DNA from: Phragmites australis
Taxonomy: Eukaryota; Streptophyta; Magnoliopsida; Poales; Poaceae
NCBI RefSeq assembly: GCF_958298935.1
Contig: NC_084927.1
Coordinates: 37,700,501-37,764,500 of the forward strand
Direction: 5' to 3'
Length of the DNA: 64,000 nucleotides
A program made the translations under genes and the position numbers. The notes below the pieces were generated by a model. The model ran no database searches. It had not been told where the DNA came from and saw only the letters and a list, made by a program, of their open reading frames with translations. This document shows, in pieces, positions 38,391 to 50,700 of the stretch; position 1 is the first letter of the stretch, and each line of letters begins with the position of its first letter.

Positions 38391-41300
38391 CGCCGGTGGC
38401 CCTCACAGAGGTCCAGCGGTGAGGTATCAACCAGTGAAAGGCCCGATGCTGCATTTAAGAGGGCGCGTGGCCTGTCACCTCCAACTACTCCTCCACGCTT
38501 GCTGTCAGTCCCTGCCAAGGTGGGGAGGCGTGGGGACATTTAATGCACGAGTCCCATCGCGGGATATCCGGCGCGCCTCGGGATAACATCGCGAAGCCTA
38601 AGGCGTCCCGCCTGCCGCCCTGCTATGTCATACTCGCTCTGACCGGGTGGGCACACCGGGCTGCTCAGTGGCTGCCCGGTGGGCCCTCCCCGCGGCGCCC
38701 GTTGAAGAACGGTATGATGACGAACAAGATCGGATGGGGGCGTGTTTTCAACCCTCCCCGTCACCTCACGCAGCAGCCCATGATGATTGCTTTCCATTTA
38801 TGACGCCTTGGAACTCGCGCCATCCCTTTCTGGGCATGCTACCGCCCCGACGGGTATTTAAGGCAGGGCGGGCTCCCCGGAGAAGACCAGTTGGAATTAG
38901 GCAAGATAGAGGTTCAGTACAACCAGAGACGAGTTCGGACCATATTGAATCCTCGGCAACCGGCGACGAGCACAGAAGCTTAGATCGGCCGAGGAACAAG
39001 GAACACGAAGCTCTAGACTAGACAAATATTCTTGTAACCCAGCAGAACCTCTGAGAGATATTCTCAGAGCATTTATAGCATATACACATGTAACACCCTG
39101 AATTTTAGCATATAAAGATATAGCAAAATTCGCTCCAAATTAAATCTTTTTCTAATTATTAAACAAGTATAAAATCAAGGATATATATATTTGATGTATA
39201 TATTCAAATATATTGTTTTGGCTAAGTATTCCAAAGATCACTAAGTTAATTTATAAATTAATCATTGCATAAATTGAGCATATGCATTTTGGTTTATTGT
39301 TCTTATGGTTCTTTGTGTGGCGATTCGAGTGTTGTATGCTTCTCAGTTCGAATCTATTCTAGTTCTTCTCGGTAATTTTCTAATCTAAATCAATTCGTAA
39401 AGATCGATCTTCCAATCCAACTCAAATCTATAATTCAATTATTCAATTGAGTTATCCCCATTTAATTTTTGTTCGACTCGAACTGAATGTCTCTCAAATT
39501 CGAATCTCAATATTTATTCTTATCAGCTCAAATACAAATTGAATTCAATTCCTTTGAATTCAAGCCTCTCTCAAATACCGAGGTTTTCAGTTCAAACCTT
39601 TCTCCTAATTCAAATACCCTTATTGAATTAATGCCAAACTCAGATTCAAATACTCCTATTTGAATTAGTATCAAATCCTATCTCAAATCCATATTCATCT
39701 AAATCCTAATCGAATTGCATTCAAATACAATTCGAATCATTCGAGTTATAGTCCAATTCAATTTCTCAATTCATTGATTTATCCAAATTCCATTTCCATT
39801 CCAAGTCATTCTTTTGAATCATCGCCGATTTTATATTCGAATGCATTCGTTTGAATCTTTGCAAATACAAATACAATTCAAACACATCTATTTGAATTAT
39901 CACACATTTCATTTCCAAATTCAAATACATCAATTGAATTTGTCACAAATATCTCTTTCTCTTATCTCACTGTTGTCTCTCTCTCATCTCTCCTTCTCTC
40001 TCAACCCATCCCTCTGTCCTCTCTGTGTGATCACCGACCAAATCAGCAGCCCATGCTCTGCACCGGCCATCTCTCCCTGATCTCCACCGAGCAAGCCAAA
40101 AGCCAGTTGCTCTTCTCCTCTCAAGCTTCATCTGCAAGCCTCCACGCCATACAAACACACATACATGCATACATACACGCGAGCACAGCACCCCAGCGGC
40201 AGCTCCCCTCTCTGCTCCTCTCTTCAGCAGCAGCAGCACCACGTCGTCGCTCTGTCTCCCGCATGTGCACGCCGTCCCGAGAGCTGCCACGACGCCAAGC
40301 CGCTCCAGCCCTCTGCGCCCTGGGCCGCAGCACCCCTGCACCGTCACGGCCGCTACCGTGCCGTGCCACCCACGCGCCATCGACTTTCGTCACGGAGAGC
40401 CGCCTCCCTTTCGTTCACTCTCCCTCTGCGTCGCCGCGCCACCGCTCCTCTGCGTGCGCTGCTCGGCCACGCATGCCGTGCCGTGCTGTTGTCGCGCCGC
40501 CCAGCCCACTGGCTGCGCCACCCTTGCACCGTTGGCCCGCGCGCGCCGTAGCTGGTCCGCGCGCCGCCCCTCACTCCGGTGCCTCTCCTCCCTCTCCGCG
40601 TCGCCGTGCCGCTCGACTGCCGTTCGCGCGCCGCGCGCGCTGCCGCGCCGCGCGCGCACAGCCGCCGCCCGCGTGCGCCGTGCCGCCTCCTGCCTCGCCA
40701 ACCGGCGCCTCCTCCTCTCTCACCGGCGCTGCCGCTTCTTCCGCCGCCGCTCCCTCCGGCGCCGTCGCCGCCCCTCCCTCTAGTCTCTCTCTTCTCTGAG
40801 CCGCTCGGGCAAAAAGGCCACCCGGCCTTATCCTTCCCCCCCTCTCACCGCCATGTGGACCCCATCAACCGGCTAGTCCACCGGCCGGGTCCACGGTAGA
40901 CCATACACCGAGCTCCCCTTCGGTCTACCGGCCTACACACCGAGCCCACCGATAGCCCACAGCGCCCGGTCCACGGTGGACCTCCCTCACAACCCACTCC
41001 GGTTCACAGATCCATAGACCCAGTCTGCGAAATAGTGCTCCCTCTCTTTTTCCAGGAATTATCCTTTTCGGTAAATCTTCCGACGTCCGTAATTCATCCG
41101 TTTCAACTCCGATTTCAGCGATTCTTTCGCTGATATTCCTCTAAAATCATAATCTACCTCCATGCCAAATCTTGTAAATTTTGGAGTTCGTTTAATTTTC
41201 TCATTTGGTAATTATTTGTATTGCGGTATTTGATCTAGATTTAGATTTTCTCCTTTAATAAATAACGTCGAGTTAGATAATTCGATAATGATGTTTAGGT

Positions 41301-42523
41301 TGTAATCATAGATTAGTCACTTATGATAACCTAGCTTAAGCAGATTAATTCCTTTTATTAATAAGAATAACTAAATGTTGTTTCAATTAAGTGTTTAAGA
41401 ATAAATTGATATTTCATGTGATATTCCATATGATAGTTTATAGATTTAATCTTAGTTCAATTAAGGTAATAGGTTAACCCGTGTAGTGGTTAAATAAATA
41501 AATATATGTTAATAGAATATGATAGAATAATTTAACATTGGTAATTAATTAATTGAATAACTTTTTGATAATTAATTAATTAGATTCAAAGAATAGATTA
41601 GCCAAATTATTAATTGCATGTATGCTTTTATGATAGCAATAATATTGTGGCAATTAAACAACATTAAGTAATTAAATTAGTTGCTAAATAACCAGGTTTA
41701 GTGCTATAGATTAGAATAATTAATCTCCACACTTAAGCACAGATAATCATCTAGAGTTATACTTATGTATATATGTATACATGCTCACATACATATAGGC
41801 GTAAGTATTACACATACGTTAGGTCGATACACGTGCACTCACCTACTTATAGAATCTCTAGCTGTTGTCCTTCGACAGTTAATCTAATAAGAGTTCACCT
41901 AGTTAATCGTGATTTGTTCAGGTTTTCTCTTAAGTTGATAAAATAACTAGGTTATCAGCTTATCCTAGCTTCGCTAGATTATCCCGTTATTCTCTGTGTA
42001 TTAGTTTTATATTGATTAGAGTTGTCGTTTGTCTTTTCGCTGGGTTTAGCCTTCGTCGTTTTCTCCGTTGTTTTTCTTCCGTTTTGGCATTTCTTGGTTT
42101 TGTTCTGGTGTTCAATTGCTTAGTCATTGTGCGCTTTTTGTCGTTAATATGCGTAGGCTTGAAGTCATGGTTCTAAGCAAGAACGCGAGGAAGGAACTGA
42201 AGGCAAGATCTAACGATGAAGAAGAACCCCAGGAAACTCAAGAGACAAGACCAATCGTGAATTAACCCTTCAAGAAGGCAAGTCCTATTTCCTTGATCAT
42301 ATTGAACCTATGTTTTTGAATAATATATATGATCAACTAAAATCGGACTTATTATCGCATGTGCTATATATTGCATTTTCTTTCAAACTATTTGTAGTAG
42401 TTAACCCTATCAACACTGCCATGCCATACATGTCATCATCCAGAATACATATCACCCCAGGAATACCTGTTGTTAAATATATTAACGATGGACGACGTCT
42501 TGATATCTAGCATGCTTAGGATT

Positions 42524-42610
42524 GAATACATCTCCTCGGAGATGTCGCTTTTTAAAATACGTCTCCTCGGAGATATTGCTTTTAAAACACTTCTCTTCGG
42601 AGATAAGATT
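42524..42610. repeat. Short tandem repeat with palindromic core
   Basis: Three units of about 32 bp each contain CTCCTCGGAGA or the variant CTCTTCGGAGA, itself a near-palindrome, followed by a T-rich and A-rich stretch. Confidence 0.7.
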
Positions 42611-43462
42611 TATTGTTATCAATAATAACTCATATACCATGATTCCTTGATGGTTGTGAATTCCGTGATTGTGGTGAAATCCTTGATGTCGGGTGGGACA
42701 TGGAAGGTGATGTGTAAAAATAGGTGAAAACTGTTTTAGTGCGGGCAGGTAGAGTAGTCCTCCGGGGAGGATGCTCTTGGGGCGTGAGTTACATGATGGT
42801 ATTCATTGCCCATGAAGATGCCTAGCCCGGCCGCTTAAGGACCGAGTGTTGCGCCGTCATGCTTAGCCACCCCGTGCAACCATGCGTCCTGTATGGGCAG
42901 GACTTGACTTCTCCCTTCACCAGACTGGGTTGGGCATAATACCAGGAGGCTGAGAGCAACGAGCAGTCAAGTGACTATCCTGTCGGCTGTTTGGAGGTTT
43001 CAGGTACCGGCTTAGGCTTAAAAAGGGATGCTGGCCTTCAGAACATACAGCTCTGGTCCTTGACGTGCGTCGTGGAAAAGCCCGACAGGGAAGGTGTTGG
43101 AAAGGTCTCGGTATGATTCGCTCCTCCGCTTGCAACGGATGGAGGCTGAGCATATCGCATGGGTAAAGCTGTACAACCTCTGCAGAGTGTAAACCTATTC
43201 GAATAGCCGTGTCCGCGATCATGGACATGCGAAGGCATGGCCACGCTTGACTAGACTCAGGGTGCGTGTGTTTTGATGAGTGAGTGTGTGGATTAGATGT
43301 CCGTGTGATGTGGTTCCTGGCTCGTTCTGCCAAAAGCTGTGTGGTACTAGAGGTACACCAGATGTGATAAAAGGGACTGCGGAGTGAGGTATAGCCCCTC
43401 CCAGGACTGAAAACCCCCAGATACAACTTGTTACCCTGGTTTTGGTTTTAAAACTATTTCGA

Positions 43463-43742
43463 CAGCTTTGCTATCAGGTCACCTTCTAATACGTTGGGGA
43501 CTTGAGGTGATACTCAGTACCAACAGAAGATGCCTGAACCGTTTTACTTCTAAATCGTTTGAAAGCTTTGTTATCAGGTTACCTTCTAATGCGTTGGGCA
43601 CTTGAGGTGATACTCAGTACCAACAGAAGATGCCTGAACCGTTTTACTTCTAAACCGTTTTGAAAGCTTTGTTATCAGGTTACCTTCTAATGCGTTGGGC
43701 GCTTGAGGTGATACTCAGTACCAACAGAAGTTGCCTGCCTTT
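43463..43742. repeat. Three ~100-bp tandem repeats
   Basis: Copies start near 43465, 43565 and 43666 (GCTTTGTTATCAGGT). Each contains CTTGAGGTGATACTCAGTACC; the last is truncated. The periods are 100 and 101 bp and the copies differ by only a few bases, so the amplification is recent relative to the element. Confidence 0.85.
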
Positions 43743-44476
43743 GTTTTCAAAAGCTTTGTTATATTTATTTCAAAAAGGTTAACGGTGGAGAATATAACTG
43801 GATATTTGCATAAAACCTGCTTTACGCTTAAAACTATGCCGTAAAGCCTTATCCTTGAAATATTCATTATGCATCTATCAACCCCCCTTGAAGTAGTATA
43901 GGACTTGTTGAGTACCTTCCGTACTCAGTCTTGTTGCTTTCAGATTGTTGAGTTGGAGATCAACCTCAACCCAGATGAAGTCGAAGAGAAGAAGTCTAAG
44001 GTCGCGTCCGCACCCGAGTTGCCTGTGGCATTGGGTTGCATCGTCGTTTCGCTCCGCTGCGCTGTAGGCTCTTCTGCCTGGCTGGTCTGCTGTGGATTCT
44101 TGTCCATCAGACCATCTTTTCTCTTTTTAGGTATTTATTTTACTTATTTATATTCGAAGTATGTATTTGATATCATTCTGTTGAATTCTGTGCGTATCTG
44201 CTACTTGATCCAGGGACTGATACAGGAGGCACAGGGGAACCCGGGTCCGTGGTCCTGACAACACAGGAGTAAGGTGTTACGTTCAGTGCGGCCCGAACCT
44301 GTCTAAAAACCTCCTGAGCATTTTCTCCTTTTTGCATCCGATCATTCCATTCCACCTGCATCGCATTTACGCCCATTTATTTCACCCGCAAAACAGATTC
44401 AGAATCATCCCCCGGCTGAATCTCAAAGGGGGTCCCTCCGGATCCCTGCTTGAGGAGTTCACCCTCCGACAGAGGT

Positions 44477-47400
44477 GCTCAAGATGCATGTCTAAAGAAA
44501 AAGGGTACAAATTAAGAGGAAAGGAAACCGATGAAGCAACAAACACCATTCCAAACTGACAACTACCATCACCATTCTAGCTCAAAATGTGGCGGATGGT
44601 GGAGCGAGTCGGCTATCTAGGCCCCTTGCCTTCTTGGTTGGCTCTTTCAGATGTTGTTTGTTTTGGCTTTTCAGTTTGCTCTTTGTTATGTCCTTCTTCT
44701 TAATGCAATAACGACTGTATTTAAGGGGGGAAATATAACTTAAAGTTTTCCAAATCATGAATAGCCGTTTAGGTGGCAATGAGTTTAGCTGTCTGTAGAA
44801 GGGGATCTCAAGTTGAAAACATTTTTGAAATCAGGCCTTTTCAGTTGAAAATCTCCTAAATATTCATTCGAATGTTAAAAAACTGAGAGCAGGTTTGGCA
44901 ATTTCAGCTTAAAGTATCCGATTTTTCCATTTGAAAGTTTAGTTTGAAGCTAGCCGACTTTCAATTGGAGGTCTCCATATTTGATTTGAGATGAAACTTC
45001 CCGAATTTTGCATATGAGATTAAGGCAGGGGGAGCAATAAAAGCTGGGGAAGAGAGAAATGGGGGAAAGGATAGGAGGGGGTATTGCGACTGCTGATACT
45101 CCAATACCGGTGAGGTCACCGCCGCACAACAAAGGCTGGATGGGGCCAATAGCGTCCAAGTCCTAGCCAGCTGAGGGCACCTCCAGCAGCTTGCAGGCTA
45201 GGACCGCCAGGATAGACACGGTGGCGTGTAGGCCCGGGAAAAGCAAGAGGTGACCACCAACGGTGGCACTGGCATATAGATCGGGGGAGAAGGGGTGGAG
45301 GAAAATGCACGTGGTGGCGGAGAGAGGGAGCAAATTGAACACATACAATATGATCATTTTGTTCAGCAAAGAACACAGTGAATTCAAATCAGATACACGA
45401 TGCGAAATTATATATGGCGGTTCAAAGGACTAAAGACGAACAAGTACACCATGATACTAGTTGATGACAGAATGAGAGTGACTTGCTTTGTCCTCTTGTG
45501 ATTTTCTTTATTATTCACCGTTAGAAAAAAGAAGAACTTATTTTGTTCAACTCGTTGCAAAGAACAAAACGGACATACACATGCTACACGTTTATGTTAT
45601 CTGACTTGTTGATCACAGTTTTGGAAATACACCTCTCTACCACTGCACTAGCATGGTCAGCAATTCCAATTCACCATTTGTTGGCCCGAATCAGAGAACC
45701 GAAAGTGCCTAAAGGAACAAGCAGTTATACTTGGTAAAAAAAAAAAAATCAATAATGGGGATTGCCTATCTGCATTAGTTGATTACGGAATAGTTCAACA
45801 TAATGGAACCGGACATGAGAGTAAAGTTTACGAGCAAAAAGAATACCGACGCACCAGATAGAGTGTAACCGAGATGACAGAGTTGTAAACTACTCAAAAG
45901 AGGCTAAATCAAAGTAGAAAGACTGAACTGAAGTAGAATAACAGCAAAATTCTAAAATAGGAAGAGTCATTCTCAAACCATATAGCAACGGGAGCAACAT
46001 CAAAATGACCAAAGGATGGAACATCAGGGGAGCTTGATTAATCTTCATTTTCCTTATCAGAAAGATGCTCATTCTCAAATGGAGGTGCACCAGGGAGTCG
46101 TAAGAATTGGTTAATGGAGGGGGAGGTTGGGCGTCACCAGGAAGCCTCAACAACTGATTGGTAGAGGGAGGTGGGAGGAGGATGAGGTTGACATCGAGCA
46201 AACAACCACCAATTCACTGTTTCCAGTAAACCTTAGCATCACGTAGGAGGTCATTCTTGTTCATCTCTCAAAAGCTCTATCTAAATATTCAATAATAAAT
46301 AAACATGAAAAATAATATCAGTGAAATCACACCAGAGTTTTTTTTATTCAAAATAGATTTTATTATGAGCCTTTCAAATAGATCAACAAACAACAACAAT
46401 GCCAGTATCTTTGCTTCACCTCATTGCATATAAAAGAATAGGAACAAAAAGAGCGTTCCATTGTTCCAACTTCCATGCACATTTTCTAATCGATCAGCCA
46501 TGTGTATGGAATTGAAGACCGTTGATGCTATAAGTTGACCGCTAAGGATGACACATCGGGCTAAGTATATTACTTGCATTCTTCGTCACAGAAACAAGAG
46601 AAAATTGACATATAATAAATAAATAGACAAGGACATGACCAAAGAAAACAAACGGCAGATATTGAAAGAAAGTAAGAAACAAAGGGTAGGTCGCGGTTTC
46701 TGACGTCGCAGGTTTTGCCGTTTGGTTCGAAGCCGCCCACGCCCACCGTCGCCGACTTGCCGTGCAGTGCCGCGGCATATGCTTGTGCCCAGGAATCATC
46801 CACCTCGAGAACTTCATATACTGAAGATTGCTGCGGTCCTGCATAGTATGTTGTATTTGATTGTTTAAATTTATTATAACCTGTTTTTAATAAATATGTA
46901 TAATTTCAAGAACAGATGTATTTGTTTGCCCATATTGACTGCTCTAAGTTGGTACAGCAAATGTAAATATACGTTTTTAATCTGGTCTAAGAATGAACAC
47001 ACCGTAGCTTGTAAGATCACTTATCACAGTAACATACATCTATCATATAAACATACTACTTGTCAGTTTCATAAAATTATTTTTATACAAACAATCAATT
47101 AATCATAATCTTAACTCTTATATCTACTCATACGATCTTAAATTTAATCAACTAAACCAAAACTCAATTACTCTACTCAAACAAATACAATTAACCAAAT
47201 ATTTTTTTCAAAAAATATAACTCTAACTTCCTATCCATCAAACTATATAATATACTTCCTATCCATCAAACTATACAATATACTAGTTCCGTAAAACTCA
47301 TAGTCAACGGTACGGTAAAGGAGACTGACCGTCGAAAGCAAATTTTATAGAATTTAATCCTACAAAAGACTTTCTTGTGTGATGATACGTATTCACTTAT

Positions 47401-47649
47401 TCTCTCACGTCTTTAACTCAATCATTAAATTATAAAATAAATAATATAAATAAGATTGCAAAAAATCTTTATTGGAAAGGTACCGTAGATTTTGCTCTCA
47501 GCTGTGAGCCCACCACTTCCCTCGAAAAATAGACGCGAAAAATAATAGAAACATTAAAATTCAGTGGTCACTCCCTCTCATCCGGCTTCCACCTCCGCTC
47601 GCCGCCTTCGCCCACGGAATCGCGAAATTCCCCATTCCTCCTCGGTCTC
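44477..47649. other. Intergenic; no confident gene, two coding-like scraps on the minus strand
   Basis: At about 46677-46845 (minus) an uninterrupted stretch reads VYEVLEVDDSWAQAYAAALH then GKSATVGVGGFEPNGK, preceded by an acceptor-like TATGCAG. At about 46050-46200 (minus) another reads PGAPPFENEHLSDKENED before a stop. Neither matches a family I recognise; they may be gene or transposon fragments. 46860-47480 is AT-rich upstream DNA of the pyruvate kinase gene. Confidence 0.4.
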
Positions 47650-47656
47650 TATAAAA
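47650..47656 (+). promoter_or_regulatory. TATA box of the pyruvate kinase gene
   Basis: TATAAAA lies 100 bp upstream of the ATG at 47750, in a CT-rich context, implying a 5' UTR of about 65-70 bases. Confidence 0.6.
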
Positions 47657-47749
47657 CTCGGCAACCAAATCTCAAATCCCATCTCGCTGTTACTCAACAC
47701 CACTCCCCATTTCGGATCGCCGCAGCTCCGGAGAGACAAGGAGAGCGCG

Positions 47750-50700
47750 ATGGCGAACATTGACATGGCGGCGATCCTGGCGGACCTGGAGCGCGGCGAC
47801 GGCGGCGGCGACGCGCGGCTGCCCAAGACCAAGCTCGTCTGCACGCTCGGCCCGGCCTCCCGCACCGTGCCCATGCTCGAGAAGCTGCTCCGCGCCGGCA
47901 TGAACGTCGCGCGGTTCAACTTCTCGCACGGCACGCACGAGTACCACCAAGAGACGCTCGACAACCTCCGCCAGGCCATGCACAACACAGGCATCCTCTG
48001 CGCCATCATGCTCGACACCAAGGTCCCTCACCCTCAACTCTCTCTCTCTGTGTGTGTGTGTGTGTGTGTGTCGCTTCTCCGCTTGCTCCGCTCGACCTGC
48101 TTGACTTTACATCATGCACCGGTGTCCGCTGCTGTGTTTCTTATTAGTTGGATCGGGCCAGTCAGGGGGTTGGTTCCGTCTGGTACCGGATGATTGGACT
48201 GGGATCTACTGATCTGCCGAGTGGGACGAACTAGGTTTGAATTGGAGGTAGCATAGTTGAGTTAGGAATTAGGACCCGAGCTTTGGAGCGATCGAGTCTT
48301 GAGTTGAGGGGTTAGATTTGCCTGCTGCTCTACGCTTGCTTTGTTGCACAGGCGTTGGATCTTGGATTGGGTGAGTCGGTTAACCGTTGACGGTTAAGGC
48401 CGGATGATTCATGAATGCATTTTCTCATGGGGTAACTTTGGACTTTTGTTATATGGACCTTGTGACGATTATGGATTCGGTAGTAGTCCGTGTGTTTATC
48501 GTTCATTAGGTTGTTGCATGTCAACATGTTGGTGGAAAGGAAGCAATTCATCTTGTATTTTTTAAGCTAGCTTTAGATTTTGTCCATGTTATTTTGTCCA
48601 GTAGTACTTCTGGTATTGTGTTTAACTGGCAAATGAATACTTGAATGTTCGATATGAGGCAGTTTGGCTACTTATTGGTTACACTATAAAATTATTCTCT
48701 TTCAAGGCTTTGATGATTAGTGGTCTCGAATGAGTGTTGGAGCCACTAGGTCGCTATTTTGACCCTGATGAGTTTACTAAGGGGCTTTTAGATCTTCCTC
48801 TTAACTCCGTTAACGCATACAATGTGCTCTGTTAATGCATACAATGTATATGATTAACACATACACAAGCTAGTGCATCCTTAAGATTAGCTAGTGCATC
48901 CTTAAGAGTTCTTTGTCCACTAGTAGTTTGTGTGTTTAATTGGCAATAGATTAATTGAATGTTTGTGTATTTGAAGTGCTTTGGCTGTTTTTTAGGGTGT
49001 AATATCAAAGCTTTCTGTCTCTCTAGATGTTTAGGATTGGTGGATTTTAAGTGATCTGATTTCCGATTCATTTGCTTGGCTTGATACAATGGTCAACACG
49101 GAATGAATTTTCGAGTTCCTTCCTTGCTGTCAGTTGTCACATTGTTCTTCCATTTTGTGGTGTTTCTTTTTATAGCTCACATGGTCATATATGTTGGTTT
49201 CCTTTGTAGCTCAAATTGGCTACAAAATAGACTTTCTGCACTTGGTTTCTTTTATGTCATTCCATGATATTTATTACATATTCCGATTGAATACTTGTTC
49301 GTATGATATTTAAAGTATCTGAACCCCTTTTAATCTTCTTTGATTGCTGCAGGGTCCTGAAATTCGTACTGGATTTTTGAAGGATGGTAAACCAATCAAG
49401 CTAACTAAGGGTCAAGAAATCACTGTTACTACTGATTATGATATCAAGGGCGATGAGAATACGATCGCTATGAGTTACAAGAAACTACCTGTAGATGTGA
49501 AGCCTGGAAATGTCATTCTATGTGCTGATGGCACGATCTCCTTGACTGTTCTGTCTTGCGATCCTGATGCTGGAACTGTGAGATGTAGGTGTGAGAACAC
49601 TGCAATGCTCGGAGAAAGAAAGAATTGCAATTTGCCAGGAATTGTTGTGGATCTTCCTACACTGACTGAGAAAGATAAAGAAGACATTTTGGGATGGGGT
49701 GTTCCAAATGATATTGATATGATTGCTCTATCCTTTGTCCGTAAAGGTTCAGATTTGGTGAATGTCAGGCAAGTTCTTGGGCAACATGCCAAGCGCATTA
49801 AGTTGATGTCAAAGGTCCGTATGTATTATCACTGTTGACTTTTAAGGGGTTTTATTAGTTACTTTTCTTTCCATAATTTGTTCCACTCCAATTTATGTTC
49901 TGTGTTGAAACCATGAAATAGTGCTGCATGTTTGAAACCACGTTCTGCAACAGGGTGTCTGAGATGTAGTGCTTTCAGTAAGTTGCTTTACACTTTAATC
50001 CTTTATTGATACACAATTGGAACCATGCTTTATTTAAATCTCTCCTATGAACCTGACAGCCAGTTTGTGCAATAGCATGTAAGTGGTATATTGAGCACTC
50101 TTCTTCTACATGCTTCCTACCAGTGGCGGACCGAGAATTTGACGATTGGGTATTCAGTATTAAAAAAAAATATTTAATCTAAAATACGAGAAATCTATAG
50201 TAGCGTAAATTTTAAAGTATAAATTGTTTATAGTAGAGAAGTTTCAATTAATTAAGAGAAATTACAAAATACTTAAAAGAAAATTATAATTTAACTTTGT
50301 GTTCCTTCATGGTTTGGAAACGTTAAATGATGTCACTATCCTTAACTTGCACAAAAAATTCACGCTCAACTGCTGACTGCCGAACTGGACAGTCACAACA
50401 TGGAGATCATGAACTCTTGATGCTTGTTGCTGTGGTATGAGAAGGTGGGCTCTTTCTAGTTAATAAGCCGAGTGGAGGATGAATAGTAGCTTGGACTCAC
50501 GATTTGCTGAGTGGTCTGATAGATTAAAGCAGCAAACAAGTAAGTTGGTCTAACTAGAGATATATATATGTAGTATAGCTGCTGTATAATCAATTTTTCG
50601 CAAAAAAATTGGGTATTCACTTGAATACCCATGCATCATGGTGGGTCCGCCCATGCTTCCTACTAGGATAGTCCTTGCCTAAACTACAATGTTTCACAAG

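Larger units (their letters stand above)
39089..44281. mobile_element. Nested non-coding repeat element with TGTAACACC / GGTGTTACG ends
   Basis: This element interrupts the solo LTR. It begins TGTAACACCCTGAATTTT at 39089 and ends AGGTGTTACG at 44281, so the termini are inverted repeats of eight to nine bases. Parts are: an AT-rich zone full of degenerate AATTCAAATAC motifs (39360-39950), a C-rich zone (40000-40990), an AT-rich zone (41000-42500), short repeats (42524-42610) and ~100-bp tandem repeats (43463-43742). No reading frame resembles a transposase, gag or polymerase, so it is non-autonomous. I could not find a clean target duplication and do not assign a superfamily; a LARD-like or LTR-derived origin is possible. 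Confidence 0.6.
37974..44476. mobile_element. Solo LTR with 5-bp target duplication, split by a nested insertion
   Basis: The LTR starts TGTCGGTGATACAGG at 37979 and ends CACCCTCCGACA at 44471, giving TGTCGG/CCGACA inverted termini with the canonical TG...CA. The five bases before (37974-37978) and after (44472-44476) are both GAGGT, a perfect target-site duplication. Host LTR sequence is 37979-39088 plus about 44282-44471, roughly 1.3 kb. There is no internal retroviral region or second LTR, so this is a solo LTR left by unequal recombination. It carries tandem repeats (38084-38390) and a TATTTAA box near 38859. The middle is occupied by a separate 5.2 kb element. Confidence 0.85.

Noticed and set aside
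38024..38539. 171-residue minus-strand frame
   Set aside because: It is produced by the ~75-bp GC-rich tandem repeats of the LTR and is not a gene.
40053..40899. 248-residue and overlapping frames in a C-rich block
   Set aside because: All frames on both strands are open because the region is C-rich and stop-poor. The peptides are low complexity with no domain, and the block is inside the nested element.
43463..43742. CRISPR-like direct repeats
   Set aside because: The ~100-bp copies are contiguous without unique spacers and lie in a plant transposable element.
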